Shown: piece after piece, positions 45,721-54,077 of the stretch
Layout: each line of letters begins with the position of its first letter
Position numbering within the stretch: the first letter of the stretch is position 1
Assembly: GCF_049310905.1 (NCBI RefSeq)
Contig: NZ_JBMEMN010000006.1
Location: 1 to 64,000, forward strand
Reading direction: 5' to 3'
Length of the DNA stretch: 64,000 nt
From: Gudongella sp049310905
GTDB taxonomy: Bacteria > Bacillota > Clostridia > Tissierellales > Tissierellaceae
The notes under the pieces: generated by a model
Told to the model about the DNA's origin: nothing
Seen by the model: only the letters and a program-made list of their open reading frames with translations
Database searches by the model: none
Made by a program: the position numbers and the translations under genes

Positions 45721-47496
45721 ATGTCATTTGATGGTATAGTAACCAGATCAGTAGTATCCGAATTAAATAGTATATTGCTTGGCGGTAGGATAGATAAGAT
45801 TTATCAACATGAAAAAGACGAAATGTTAATACAGATATACAGTAAGGGAAAGAATCATCGATTGCTAATATCCGCAAGTAGCAACAACCCAAGAATATAT
45901 TTAACAAGCTCCCCAAAAACTAATCCACTTTCACCACCAATGTTTTGCATGCTACTTAGGAAACACCTGACTGGCAGTATAATACTGGACATTAGGCAGA
46001 GAGGTTTGGATAGAGTTGTCATATTTACTCTTTCAGGTAAAGATGAACTTGGCAACCCCACTGAAAGAGAGCTCATCGTTGAAATAATGGGAAAACATAG
46101 TAATATTATACTTATTGATAAGGATTCCAGGAAAATTATTGACTCTATAAAAAGAATCCCTGCTGAAATCTCTAGGGTCAGACAACTGCTTCCGGGATTT
46201 GACTATTCCTTTATAGAATCAGAAGGCAAGGTAGATCCACTCCAGTCAGATCAGAATGATTTCTATGATCACCTAGATAAAGCTAATGGAAGTCAAAAAA
46301 TATTTAAGTTTCTTTATCAAAGTTTTACTGGCCTCAGTCCACTAGCAGGCAGAGAGATCTGTAGCATAGCAGGCCTTGACTCAGACAGAGTCATCTTAAG
46401 TCTTGATGATAATGACAAAAACAATCTTTTAAATGGTCTTAATCAATTTATTCAAAAAGTTAAGAATGAAGAATTTAAACCAGTGTATATATTAAAGGAA
46501 GAGGATAGTAATGTTGAGGCCTTCTATGCATTCCCATTATCACAATACCGAGGGATGAATCAAATAGAGACTAACAGTGTTTCAAAAATGCTCGATTTTG
46601 TATATAACTCTAGGGATACAAGTGATAGAGTTAAACAGAAATCAGCTTCACTTAAGAAAATCCTGCACACCAAGCTTGAAAGAGCACAGAATAAACTTTC
46701 AAAGCAAAGAGAGGAGCTTCTAAATAGTAAAGATAGAGAAAAATATAAAGTATATGCTGATTTAATACAATCAAATCTATACAGGATAAATAAAGGACTT
46801 GATCAAGTCATACTTGAAAATTTTTATGATGAAAATCTAGAGAAGTTAAAGGTTCCCCTAGATCCAAAAACAAGTCCTGCGGAAAATGCCCAAAGATATT
46901 ACAAGAAATATGGCAAGCTAAAAACTGCCAATCAGCTATTACTTGCTCAGATTCCAGAAACAGAGTCTGAAATATCCTATATTGAACATGTCCTTGTAAG
47001 CCTTGAAAACGCAACCGATGTCAAAGAACTTGATGAAATTAAGGATGAACTTATTCTAGAGGGTTATATACAAAGACGAAGCATGAAAGATAGGAAGAAA
47101 AAAGTAAAATTGTCAGGTCCACTAAGATTTGTATCATCAGAAGGCTTTGAAATTTTTGTAGGAAGAAATAACAGGCAAAATGAAATGCTCACTATGAAAA
47201 TCGCAAAAAAAGAAGATATCTGGCTTCATACAAAAGGAATTCCTGGAAGTCACGTTATCATCAAGACAGAGGGAAACTCAGTCCCAGAACAAACTCTTAC
47301 TGAAGCAGGTTTACTAGCTGCTTATTACAGCAAAGGTAGAAACTCAGGAAGTGTCGAAGTGGACTATACAGAAAAAAAATACGTAAGAAAACCAAAGAAT
47401 GGAAAGACCGGACTGGTAGTGTATGAAAACCAAAAAACCATAGTGGTAAATCCATCTCCAGCAGAATTAGACAAGATAAAAAAGATAGAGGATTAA
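45721..47496 (+). CDS. rqcH: Ribosome quality control protein RqcH (NFACT)
   Basis: RqcH binds stalled 50S subunits and adds alanine tails for degradation. The 591 residues carry the NFACT-N domain (start SFDGIVTRSVVSELNS), a coiled-coil middle (about 300-440) and the NFACT-R domain with FVGRNNRQNEMLTMKIAKK and DIWLHTKGIPGSHVII. It was formerly annotated as a fibronectin-binding protein. It is a single-gene plus-strand unit ending in a terminator stem shared with pyrR. Confidence 0.95.
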   Translation: MSFDGIVTRSVVSELNSILLGGRIDKIYQHEKDEMLIQIYSKGKNHRLLISASSNNPRIYLTSSPKTNPLSPPMFCMLLRKHLTGSIILDIRQRGLDRVVIFTLSGKDELGNPTERELIVEIMGKHSNIILIDKDSRKIIDSIKRIPAEISRVRQLLPGFDYSFIESEGKVDPLQSDQNDFYDHLDKANGSQKIFKFLYQSFTGLSPLAGREICSIAGLDSDRVILSLDDNDKNNLLNGLNQFIQKVKNEEFKPVYILKEEDSNVEAFYAFPLSQYRGMNQIETNSVSKMLDFVYNSRDTSDRVKQKSASLKKILHTKLERAQNKLSKQREELLNSKDREKYKVYADLIQSNLYRINKGLDQVILENFYDENLEKLKVPLDPKTSPAENAQRYYKKYGKLKTANQLLLAQIPETESEISYIEHVLVSLENATDVKELDEIKDELILEGYIQRRSMKDRKKKVKLSGPLRFVSSEGFEIFVGRNNRQNEMLTMKIAKKEDIWLHTKGIPGSHVIIKTEGNSVPEQTLTEAGLLAAYYSKGRNSGSVEVDYTEKKYVRKPKNGKTGLVVYENQKTIVVNPSPAELDKIKKIED

Positions 47497-47513
47497 TAGG
47501 TCCTCTATCTTTT
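47480..47513. terminator. Bidirectional terminator formed by the ends of rqcH and pyrR
   Basis: AAAAGATAGAGGA and TCCTCTATCTTTT form a 13-bp perfect stem with an 8-base loop. The left arm encodes the last RqcH residues and the right arm is the final codons of pyrR. Both sides carry an A or T run, so it works for both genes. Confidence 0.88.
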
Positions 47514-48038
47514 CATAATAACCACTTCATCTTTTCCATCTATTTCCTTCAATTTGACACCTACAACTTCAGTTCTTGCAGTAGGTACATTTTTACCTAC
47601 ATAATCCGGCCTTATTGGGAATTCTCTGTGCCCTCGGTCCACTAACACAGCCAATTGTACTTTCCTGGGTCTGCCGTTGTCGATTAATGCATCCAGAGCA
47701 GCTCTGACAGTTCTTCCAGTATAGATTACATCATCAACTAAAACAATCTTCTTACCATTTATTTCACCCTTGAAGCTTTCATTTACAACAGGTTGATTTC
47801 CAATTTCCTCAAGATCATCCCTATATAGACTAATGTCCAGAGTATATACTGGTACGTCTTCGCCTTCAATATTAAATATCATTTCTGCAATTCTCCTGGC
47901 AAAAGGGACGCCCCTTGTTTTAACCCCAACCAAAACCAAGTCTTTTATGCCTTTGTTTCTTTCAATTATTTCATTTGAAATCCTAGTTGTTGCTCTGGCA
48001 ATTGCCTTATTGTCCATAATAACGGCTTTTACTATCAT
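47505..48038 (-). CDS. pyrR: Bifunctional pyrimidine regulator / uracil phosphoribosyltransferase PyrR
   Basis: PyrR binds pyr mRNA attenuators in the presence of UMP and also makes UMP from uracil. The 177 residues have the PRPP loop VVLVDDVIYTGRTVRAALDA and VGVKTRGVPFARRIAE. No pyrimidine synthesis genes or PyrR-binding hairpins are seen here, so it presumably acts on a distant operon. It overlaps the rluD stop codon by 1 base. Confidence 0.96.
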   Translation of the reverse strand: MIVKAVIMDNKAIARATTRISNEIIERNKGIKDLVLVGVKTRGVPFARRIAEMIFNIEGEDVPVYTLDISLYRDDLEEIGNQPVVNESFKGEINGKKIVLVDDVIYTGRTVRAALDALIDNGRPRKVQLAVLVDRGHREFPIRPDYVGKNVPTARTEVVGVKLKEIDGKDEVVIMKR

Positions 48039-48955
48039 TATTGAACCTCCCTTTGCAGCTTTGCCAATATTTTTTTGAAATCCTCTGGTAATTCACACTC
48101 AAATTCAACTTTAGTCTTGGTTGAAGGGTGAGTGAATCCCAACTTTCTAGCATGTAACAGTTGCCTCTTTACATTAAATTCATTCTTACCGCTTGAATAC
48201 ACAGGATCTCCCACCACTGGATTACCAAAGTACGCAAAATGTACCCTTATTTGATGTGTTCTTCCGGTTTCAAGTCTAACTGAAACTAATGTGTACTTAC
48301 CATACCTCTCTTTAACAGTGAAATGGCTTATAGCTTCTTTGCTGTTTTTGTCAGTTACAGCCATTTTCTTTCTATCTCTCTGATTCCTGCCTATTGGTGC
48401 ATTTATCGTTCCGCCGTCCTGTTTGACATTACCATGAACCAAAGTTATGTACTCTCTATAAACACCGTGGTATTTTAACTGCTCAGATAGCTCTCTGTGA
48501 GCTTTATCATTCTTAGCTATCACTATCAGGCCTGAGGTGTCCTTATCCAACCTGTGGACGATTCCTGGCCTTATAATGCCATTAATAGATGACAGGTTAT
48601 CCATACGATACATAAGTGCATTGACAAGTGTTCCTGAATAGTTTCCAGGTGCCGGATGTACAACCATTCCATAATCCTTATCTATTACCGCCAAATCATC
48701 GTCTTCATAAACAATTTCGATTGGGATATTCTCAGGTGTAATTTCAAGAATTTTGGGCTCAGGAAGCTGTACAAGAATTGTATCACCTTCTTTGACCAAA
48801 TAACTTGGCTTTTTGAAAGATTTATTTACAGTAATTAACTTATCTTTTATTAGTTTATGAATTCTGGTTCGTGAAAACTCATCCAGCTCCAATGAAAGAA
48901 AAAAGTCCAGTCTTTCATTATCTTCTTCACCTACATAGATTTCGATTTCTTTCAA
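48038..48955 (-). CDS. rluD: RluD-type 23S rRNA pseudouridine synthase
   Basis: The 305-residue enzyme has an N-terminal S4 RNA-binding domain (about 12-75) and the catalytic motif GIVHRLDKDTSGLIVIAK, where the aspartate of HRLDKDTSG is catalytic. RTHQIRVHFAYFGNPVVGD follows. The lspA-rluD-pyrR order is conserved in Firmicutes. Which uridines it modifies cannot be told from sequence. Confidence 0.95.
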   Translation of the reverse strand: MKEIEIYVGEEDNERLDFFLSLELDEFSRTRIHKLIKDKLITVNKSFKKPSYLVKEGDTILVQLPEPKILEITPENIPIEIVYEDDDLAVIDKDYGMVVHPAPGNYSGTLVNALMYRMDNLSSINGIIRPGIVHRLDKDTSGLIVIAKNDKAHRELSEQLKYHGVYREYITLVHGNVKQDGGTINAPIGRNQRDRKKMAVTDKNSKEAISHFTVKERYGKYTLVSVRLETGRTHQIRVHFAYFGNPVVGDPVYSSGKNEFNVKRQLLHARKLGFTHPSTKTKVEFECELPEDFKKILAKLQREVQ

Positions 48956-48956
48956 T

Positions 48957-49424
48957 TTAAATCACCTGTGCCTTATCATATTTGTCAAATAATATTACAA
49001 AAATAAGTAGCCCTGTTCCTATGACAATAAAGATATCTGCAATATTAAAAACTGGAAAATCATATAATCTTCCAAGGTCAACCTTAATAAAATCTACTAC
49101 ATACCCAAGTCTAACTCTATCAATTAGATTGCCTAAAGCGCCCCCCAATAGAAATCCCATGGCTATATTTGCAACCAAAGTTAGTTTTTTCTGATTCTTT
49201 ATCATATATATTGACATTACCACTAATACTAGAGTAGTAACTGAAATAAAGAATAATCTTTGGTTTTGAAGTATACCAAAAGCAGCGCCATAGTTCTTTA
49301 CAAAATGGAGTTCAATTAAATCATTAATGAGCACTATCGGCTTTTTATTCATTAAATATAAAACTGACAAATGCTTTGTTGCCTGATCAGCTACTATAAT
49401 CAGAATTCCCAATATAAATCCCAA
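48957..49424 (-). CDS. lspA: Lipoprotein signal peptidase LspA
   Basis: LspA cleaves prolipoprotein signal peptides after lipidation. Four membrane helices are visible. The catalytic aspartates are in the conserved GNLIDRVRLGYVVDF and NIADI segments. The start is TTG 49424 (MGFILGILIIVADQATK), 7 bases from AGGAGG; an ATG six codons upstream would place that ribosome site inside the gene. The protein is 155 residues. Confidence 0.94.
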   Translation of the reverse strand: MGFILGILIIVADQATKHLSVLYLMNKKPIVLINDLIELHFVKNYGAAFGILQNQRLFFISVTTLVLVVMSIYMIKNQKKLTLVANIAMGFLLGGALGNLIDRVRLGYVVDFIKVDLGRLYDFPVFNIADIFIVIGTGLLIFVILFDKYDKAQVI

Positions 49425-49486
49425 TGCTTTTCCTCCTACCATTCTTTCATTTTACAGAACAAAAAGAAGCCAACGCTCCTCCTGGT

Positions 49487-49990
49487 CTATTCTTTCAAAT
49501 CTTTCTCTTCTGTTGTACTGCTTTCAACTCTGTTTTTATTATCTACATTGTTATAATACTCCTCCAATGAAAGTAGCTGAGATTTAAGGAAAGACTCGTA
49601 TCTGGTTTTGAATATAAACAACTCTTTTTGAAGATAATCATATTCATTCTTTATTCCTCTTACGTCCTCTCTCGATTGCTCAATGATTCTTCTTCCTGTA
49701 TCCTCGGCATTCTCAATTATAATTTCAGCTTTGTTTCTTGCATTGACGGTGACTTCATCTGCTGCTTGCTGAGCAACTAAAAGCGTGCTTTTCAAGGTTT
49801 CTTCCATGGTCTGGAACTGTCTTATCTGGTCAGTAAGCATATTAATTTTATCCTTGTATTCAATATTTTCCTTATACATTCTTTCATAATCGTCAATAAT
49901 CTCTGTAAGGAAAGAATTGACTTCCTTAGGATAGAAACCTCTAAAAGTTTTTTTGAAATTCTTATTCTGGATATCTAAAGGTGTTATCAT
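49487..49990 (-). CDS. divIVA: Cell division protein DivIVA
   Basis: DivIVA binds curved membrane at poles and septa and recruits division and polarity proteins. The 167 residues open with ITPLDIQNKNFKKTFRGFYPKEVNSFL, the membrane-binding lipid-contact domain, followed by a long coiled coil to about residue 150 and an acidic tail. It lies downstream of sepF, yggT and ylmH, the conserved division cluster. The 62-base gap to lspA holds no clear terminator. Confidence 0.94.
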   Translation of the reverse strand: MITPLDIQNKNFKKTFRGFYPKEVNSFLTEIIDDYERMYKENIEYKDKINMLTDQIRQFQTMEETLKSTLLVAQQAADEVTVNARNKAEIIIENAEDTGRRIIEQSREDVRGIKNEYDYLQKELFIFKTRYESFLKSQLLSLEEYYNNVDNKNRVESSTTEEKDLKE

Positions 49991-50002
49991 TTAATCACTC
50001 CA

Positions 50003-50785
50003 TTACACTAGTTTTCTGATTGTCAGATTTAGTCTTCCTTTTTTTGAAGTACCGCCTAGCCCATAAAAAATGGTTCTGCCTTTTCCTCTTACAGAAACAA
50101 CATCCCCTATCTCAAGTACAGTATCTGATTTTTTAATTTTTTCCCAGTTTACTTTTGTATCACCTGATTTAATTAATCCCATGCTCTCACTTCTTGAAAT
50201 ATTGTATGCAGCACTCAGATAAACATCCAATCTCAGAGATGCTACAAATTTCTTAAGTTCAATAAAATCTGGTTTAGGGTAAACCAAGTTCTCTCCTTGA
50301 ATCTCTGATATACTAATATTTTTATTGCCTGCCTTTTCAAAATTCAACAGTATATAATCCTTGATTTCTTTTTTTACTATTACTACAGTATAATTTTCAT
50401 ACAAAAGAATATCTCCAATTTTCTCTCTTGTCAATCCAATCCCCATTATTGCTCCAAGATAATCCTTGTGATTAAGACCATCCAGATGACCTTCAATTTT
50501 TAAGTATGAAACAGGTGATTCAAGATCTTCGCTGTATATGTACTCTGGATGTATTATTATACACTTCCTCTCAGTCTCTTCTAGCCCACCGTGAAAAATG
50601 TAGGACAATTCCTGAAAGCGATTTAGAATTGATTCACTTAACTTTTGTTCATATGGATCCATAAAGTCTGATTCGATTACCATATGACTCTTTAAAGATG
50701 ACTCAATCAAATCAAGCAGCCTTCTCATCTTAAAAACTATTTCATTGTCATTAATATGATTAAGGTACATACCTTTATCTAACAT
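50003..50785 (-). CDS. ylmH: YlmH RNA-binding protein with S4 domain
   Basis: The 260-residue YlmH acts in ribosome quality control in Bacillus, binding stalled 50S subunits with peptidyl-tRNA. The C-terminal S4 domain (about 178-240) is clear: LRLDVYLSAAYNISRSESMGLI and GDTKVNWEKIKKSDTVLE. Functionally it may work with RqcH encoded nearby at 45.7 kb. The ribosome site is weak, and an internal ATG six codons downstream is an alternative. Confidence 0.91.
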   Translation of the reverse strand: MLDKGMYLNHINDNEIVFKMRRLLDLIESSLKSHMVIESDFMDPYEQKLSESILNRFQELSYIFHGGLEETERKCIIIHPEYIYSEDLESPVSYLKIEGHLDGLNHKDYLGAIMGIGLTREKIGDILLYENYTVVIVKKEIKDYILLNFEKAGNKNISISEIQGENLVYPKPDFIELKKFVASLRLDVYLSAAYNISRSESMGLIKSGDTKVNWEKIKKSDTVLEIGDVVSVRGKGRTIFYGLGGTSKKGRLNLTIRKLV

Positions 50786-50788
50786 ATG

Positions 50789-51055
50789 TTACCCTACTAT
50801 ATTCAGTATCACAGAATAAACAACTCTCAAAAAAATTATGGCTACCCAAGGTGAAAAATCTATGAAGCCTCTTCCAAATCCAATTTTATCCAACAATGCT
50901 CTAGCAGGTGCCATAATAGGCTCTGTAAGTTCGAATAGTATTTTACCGAACAAATTATTCACAGGAATTCTGAAGATATTTACAAATATTCGTATTATAA
51001 TTAAAATCTCTAAAAAATCAAATAATATCCTTACTGATCTTAGCAATGTATACAT
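50789..51055 (-). CDS. YggT family membrane protein
   Basis: An 88-residue protein with two hydrophobic helices (about 10-30 and 66-86) flanking a loop with LTEPIMAPARALL, the YggT signature. Members in this division cluster are suspected to help membrane organisation or osmotic balance, but the function is unproven. It lies between sepF and ylmH, 3 bases from the latter. Confidence 0.88.
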   Translation of the reverse strand: MYTLLRSVRILFDFLEILIIIRIFVNIFRIPVNNLFGKILFELTEPIMAPARALLDKIGFGRGFIDFSPWVAIIFLRVVYSVILNIVG

Positions 51056-51065
51056 TAAAGTCTCC

Positions 51066-51497
51066 TTACCAAGGGAATATTCCCCTGTTCTTCAATTCGT
51101 CTTTTAATCCGTCTATTTCTATATTGTTAGGTGCAAGTATAAATATATCTTTGGTAACTTTCTGAATTTTCCCCTCAACTGCATAAAGCCCACCATTAAT
51201 AAAATCAAAGATTTGCCTTTTTACATTCGTGTCTAGTTGTTCGAAATTAACTACGATTGCTTTCCTTAATTTAAGGTCATCAATAATCGCCGGTGCTTCC
51301 TCGTAGCTAAGAGGTTCATGTACTGAAATTTTCATATTATTGTTTGTGTGAATATTTACAACTTTGTTACTGAATTTTTTTGTTGACTGAGAAGACCCTG
51401 CTTCAATTTCTTCAGTTGTCTCATCAACTAAATATTCATCTTCTTCGTAATCATCAATACCTATAAAATACTTGAATTTATCAAATATATTACCCAT
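51066..51497 (-). CDS. sepF: Cell division protein SepF
   Basis: SepF anchors FtsZ filaments to the membrane and bundles them. The 143 residues start with an amphipathic membrane helix (GNIFDKFKYFIGIDD), then an acidic linker, then the SepF core with VHEPLSYEEAPAIIDDLKLRKAIVVNFEQLD and FDFINGGLYAVEGKIQKV. It lies 11 bases after yggS. FtsZ itself is not in the window. Confidence 0.94.
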   Translation of the reverse strand: MGNIFDKFKYFIGIDDYEEDEYLVDETTEEIEAGSSQSTKKFSNKVVNIHTNNNMKISVHEPLSYEEAPAIIDDLKLRKAIVVNFEQLDTNVKRQIFDFINGGLYAVEGKIQKVTKDIFILAPNNIEIDGLKDELKNRGIFPW

Positions 51498-51508
51498 TCT
51501 ATTCCCTC

Positions 51509-52195
51509 CTAATAGTTTCTCTCCCCAAAAATCCCAGTTCCTACCCTAATCATATTTGATCCTTCTTCAATTGCTATTTCGAAATCATTCGTCATGCCCA
51601 TGGAAAGTATATCCATGCTGATTTCTTTGTAATTCTCCACTTTGATTTTTTCGCTGAGATTGTACAACCCTCTGAAAGTGTTCCTAAGAACAACCTCATC
51701 ATCCGTAAAAGGAGCTATTGTCATCAATCCTTTAATTCTTAAGTTTTCAAACATCAACACCTTTTCAATAAAAGGAATAACATCTTCTTCCTTCATACCG
51801 AACTTTGAATCCTCTTGTGATACGTTAACTTGAATTAATGTATCAATAACACGATTACTTGCCTTTGCTCTTTTATCAATCTCTTTAGCAAGTGAAATCC
51901 TGTCCAGTGAATGAATTAGATGAACCTTTTCCACTAAAAATTTCACTTTGTTTGTTTGAAGATGACCTATCATGTGGTATTTAGGTCTGTCACCAAGAAT
52001 CTCCATTTTTTCAGCAAGCTCCTGGACCTTGTTTTCTCCAATATCTACAACTCCAAGGTCTAGTGCTTCAATTATCTTATCTACTTGCAGGGTTTTTGTT
52101 ACTGCAACCAATTTAACTTCGTCTTCTCTCCCTGACCTATCAAGGGCAAGTCTAATTCTGTCATTTATTCCTAATAGATTATCATGGATGCTAAT
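51509..52195 (-). CDS. yggS: YggS-type PLP homeostasis protein
   Basis: YggS/PLPHP binds pyridoxal phosphate and controls vitamin B6 balance. I extend the gene to an ATT codon at 52195, giving MSIHDNLLGINDRIRLAL, which matches the family N-terminus; GGGAGG lies 8 bases upstream. This places the PLP lysine at residue 34 in LVAVTKTLQ, and the total at 228, the usual length. The next possible start, TTG 52111, would put that lysine at residue 6 and delete the first helix. An ATT start is rare, so this deserves proof. Confidence 0.85.
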   Translation of the reverse strand: MSIHDNLLGINDRIRLALDRSGREDEVKLVAVTKTLQVDKIIEALDLGVVDIGENKVQELAEKMEILGDRPKYHMIGHLQTNKVKFLVEKVHLIHSLDRISLAKEIDKRAKASNRVIDTLIQVNVSQEDSKFGMKEEDVIPFIEKVLMFENLRIKGLMTIAPFTDDEVVLRNTFRGLYNLSEKIKVENYKEISMDILSMGMTNDFEIAIEEGSNMIRVGTGIFGERNY

Positions 52196-52210
52196 TTTAA
52201 AGACCTCCCA

Positions 52211-53467
52211 TCAATTTAATATTTCATCTACATCAACAGAATCAGGATCTGTTATGACATCACTGAACATATTAATTGTCCTTACTGACCCATCTCCCGA
52301 TTTTATGTATCCGTTGTTGTCACCCTTTGAAACAAATGCGTATTCTTCATCACTTGCAACTACTTCGACAGGTCTGAAGGTTACTACTCCGTAAAACTCC
52401 TTGACTTTTACCCCGACAGTATCTCCCATCTCAGTTAGAGATTCAATTGGTATTCTATAAGTTTCTTCATTAAAAGTTATTACATTTATATCTACAAATC
52501 TTTTGTCATACAATTTTTCAATGAATTTAGTGCCTTCTAGTACATAAAACACTTCGCGATTTTCTTCCAGAATCATTACAACCGGTAATTCCAATGTTAC
52601 AAAACTCTCTTCTTCCAGAAGAATATTAACACTTAAAACTTCTTTCAATTCAAATTCGGTTTCAAATCCGTTTTCAATCTCCATTATCAAGTACCACTGG
52701 TAATCGTCAATTATCTTAAAAACCGGTTTTTTTTCTGTAGTTTCATCCAGTATTCCCAGTTTCTGAACTTCTTTTAGTGTTTCAATACTCATATCAGATA
52801 GCAAATTTGCATTTAAAACACTTTCCCATCCGTCTATTTTATATGATACAAGTCCTGAATGATTTGAATGAATCTCTCTATCGTATTTTGCTATTTGAGA
52901 AAGTAAGCCCTGCCGTTTATCCATAAGATCTTCAATAGAAAGGTTTTGATCAACAATATCTTCAGATGCATTGACTATGGTACTACTCTGAAGTTCAATG
53001 GATTCTCTAGTATCATTGATACCCTGATAATCCTCATCCGATAGTTGTTGATGAAGGTTGGAAACTAAGAAGTCCAAACCATCAGATGCATCTTGACTAT
53101 TACTGATGTCGTTTTCCAACTCACTATAAAAATCAATCATATTTTCGATTTGGCTAAGTTCATCCTTAAGATTTGTAGTATCCTCAAGTAAAAGTACATC
53201 CGCTACAGCCTGACCAACACGAACTCTTTCTCCCTCCTTGACGACCTTGTATATATCACCATCAGTCTCTGAATAATACAACTTCTCGTCTCTTGCTAAA
53301 ATTCCTTTGGCAGGAACTTCTACAACATACTCATATTCTTCTGGCAGTATAAATTTGCTTACTGTACCAGATAATCGCGGAAGTACATTCAATGCAATTA
53401 TTATCAGAGCTATAAATCCTATGAAAAGAATAATCTTTCTTTTTATGTCACCCTGATATCCCATCAT
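52211..53467 (-). CDS. HlyD-like membrane adaptor protein
   Basis: A 418-residue protein with a single N-terminal membrane helix (about 11-30), a lipoyl/barrel-sandwich start (VVEVPAKGILARDEKLYYSETDGDIYKVVKEGERVRVGQAVADV), a helical hairpin (about 95-195) and a C-terminal beta-rich region. This layout is that of periplasmic adaptor (HlyD) proteins, but no transporter partner is adjacent. Clostridial genomes often carry it next to yggS-sepF, so a role in envelope or division is likely. The exact function is unknown. Confidence 0.75.
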   Translation of the reverse strand: MMGYQGDIKRKIILFIGFIALIIIALNVLPRLSGTVSKFILPEEYEYVVEVPAKGILARDEKLYYSETDGDIYKVVKEGERVRVGQAVADVLLLEDTTNLKDELSQIENMIDFYSELENDISNSQDASDGLDFLVSNLHQQLSDEDYQGINDTRESIELQSSTIVNASEDIVDQNLSIEDLMDKRQGLLSQIAKYDREIHSNHSGLVSYKIDGWESVLNANLLSDMSIETLKEVQKLGILDETTEKKPVFKIIDDYQWYLIMEIENGFETEFELKEVLSVNILLEEESFVTLELPVVMILEENREVFYVLEGTKFIEKLYDKRFVDINVITFNEETYRIPIESLTEMGDTVGVKVKEFYGVVTFRPVEVVASDEEYAFVSKGDNNGYIKSGDGSVRTINMFSDVITDPDSVDVDEILN

Positions 53468-53478
53468 TCAATTCACAC

Positions 53479-53853
53479 CTAACTAAAAAATTTGCCATAT
53501 TTGCTCATTATTCTGAACTGGTTGATACTCTCAATTTTTAGCTTTATAACTTCATTTGCATATGTTACCATTTTAATTGACTGGTCATTGTTCACAGCAC
53601 CTATAAGAATTCCCTTGAATTTTTCTTTTGATTTTGTCATTATGCTTATCCCATCACCAGCTTTAAGCTTGGTCCCGTCAAGAAAGAATTCCTGCATATC
53701 AGTGTCTTCTATTTCATCCTGTGATATATATCTGTTATCAATAAAGATTATATTGTTTTTCAAGTAATACTTTTCCTTGAGTACAACAAGTGTGTATCCC
53801 AGTATACCTGCAAAAAGCACAATTCCTAAAATTGCAATTAAAAACTCAAACAT
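53479..53853 (-). CDS. Small membrane protein of unknown function
   Basis: A 124-residue protein I do not recognise. One hydrophobic helix at residues 4-24 is followed by a soluble, likely beta-rich region with KLKAGDGISIMTKSKEKFKG and an ILIGAVNNDQSIKMVTY stretch. The start is ATG 53853, 7 bases after GGAGG; a TTG two codons upstream lies too near that site. It heads the adaptor-yggS-sepF series under its own promoter, so it probably works with the adaptor protein 11 bases downstream. Confidence 0.7.
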   Translation of the reverse strand: MFEFLIAILGIVLFAGILGYTLVVLKEKYYLKNNIIFIDNRYISQDEIEDTDMQEFFLDGTKLKAGDGISIMTKSKEKFKGILIGAVNNDQSIKMVTYANEVIKLKIESINQFRIMSKYGKFFS

Positions 53854-53882
53854 GCACAATCCTCCAATCTATAATTAAACTC

Positions 53883-53911
53883 AGTATAACATAATTTTAG
53901 CTCTTTTTAAA
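53883..53911 (-). promoter_or_regulatory. Promoter for the membrane protein/adaptor/yggS/sepF series
   Basis: Minus-strand TTTAAA (53906-53911) and TATACT (53883-53888) are 17 bases apart, and the -10 is preceded by TGT, an extended element. It diverges from the tRNA-Pro promoter. Confidence 0.65.
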
Positions 53912-53915
53912 CAAC

Positions 53916-53944
53916 TTTACAAAATCAAATTTATCAGTTATAAT
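53916..53944 (+). promoter_or_regulatory. Promoter for tRNA-Pro
   Basis: TTTACA (53916-53921) and TATAAT (53939-53944) are exactly 17 bases apart, and the tRNA begins 11 bases after the -10. This is close to the consensus, as expected for a stable RNA gene. Confidence 0.85.
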
Positions 53945-53955
53945 ACTGCTTGTGG

Positions 53956-54032
53956 CGGGGTGTAGCGCAGTTTGGTAGCGCACTAGTCTGGGGGACTAGG
54001 GGCCGTAGGTTCAAATCCTATCACTCCGACCA
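53956..54032 (+). tRNA. tRNA-Pro (anticodon GGG)
   Basis: The 77-base gene folds as a cloverleaf: acceptor CGGGGTG pairs with CACTCCG, the anticodon stem CTAGT/ACTAG encloses loop CTGGGGG with anticodon GGG, and the T arm holds GGTTCAAATCC. The CCA end is encoded. A consensus promoter precedes it and a terminator follows. Confidence 0.97.
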
Positions 54033-54039
54033 AAAATTT

Positions 54040-54077
54040 GAGCTGATAATCCATTGGGATTACCAGCTCGTTTTTTT
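54040..54077. terminator. Terminator after tRNA-Pro, overlapping the gpsA 3' end
   Basis: GAGCTGATAATCC and GGATTACCAGCTC pair with one mismatch around a 4-base loop, followed by TTTTTTT on the plus strand. The right arm contains the last codons and stop of gpsA (ending at 54060), so the stem serves the tRNA and probably gpsA too. Confidence 0.88.
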
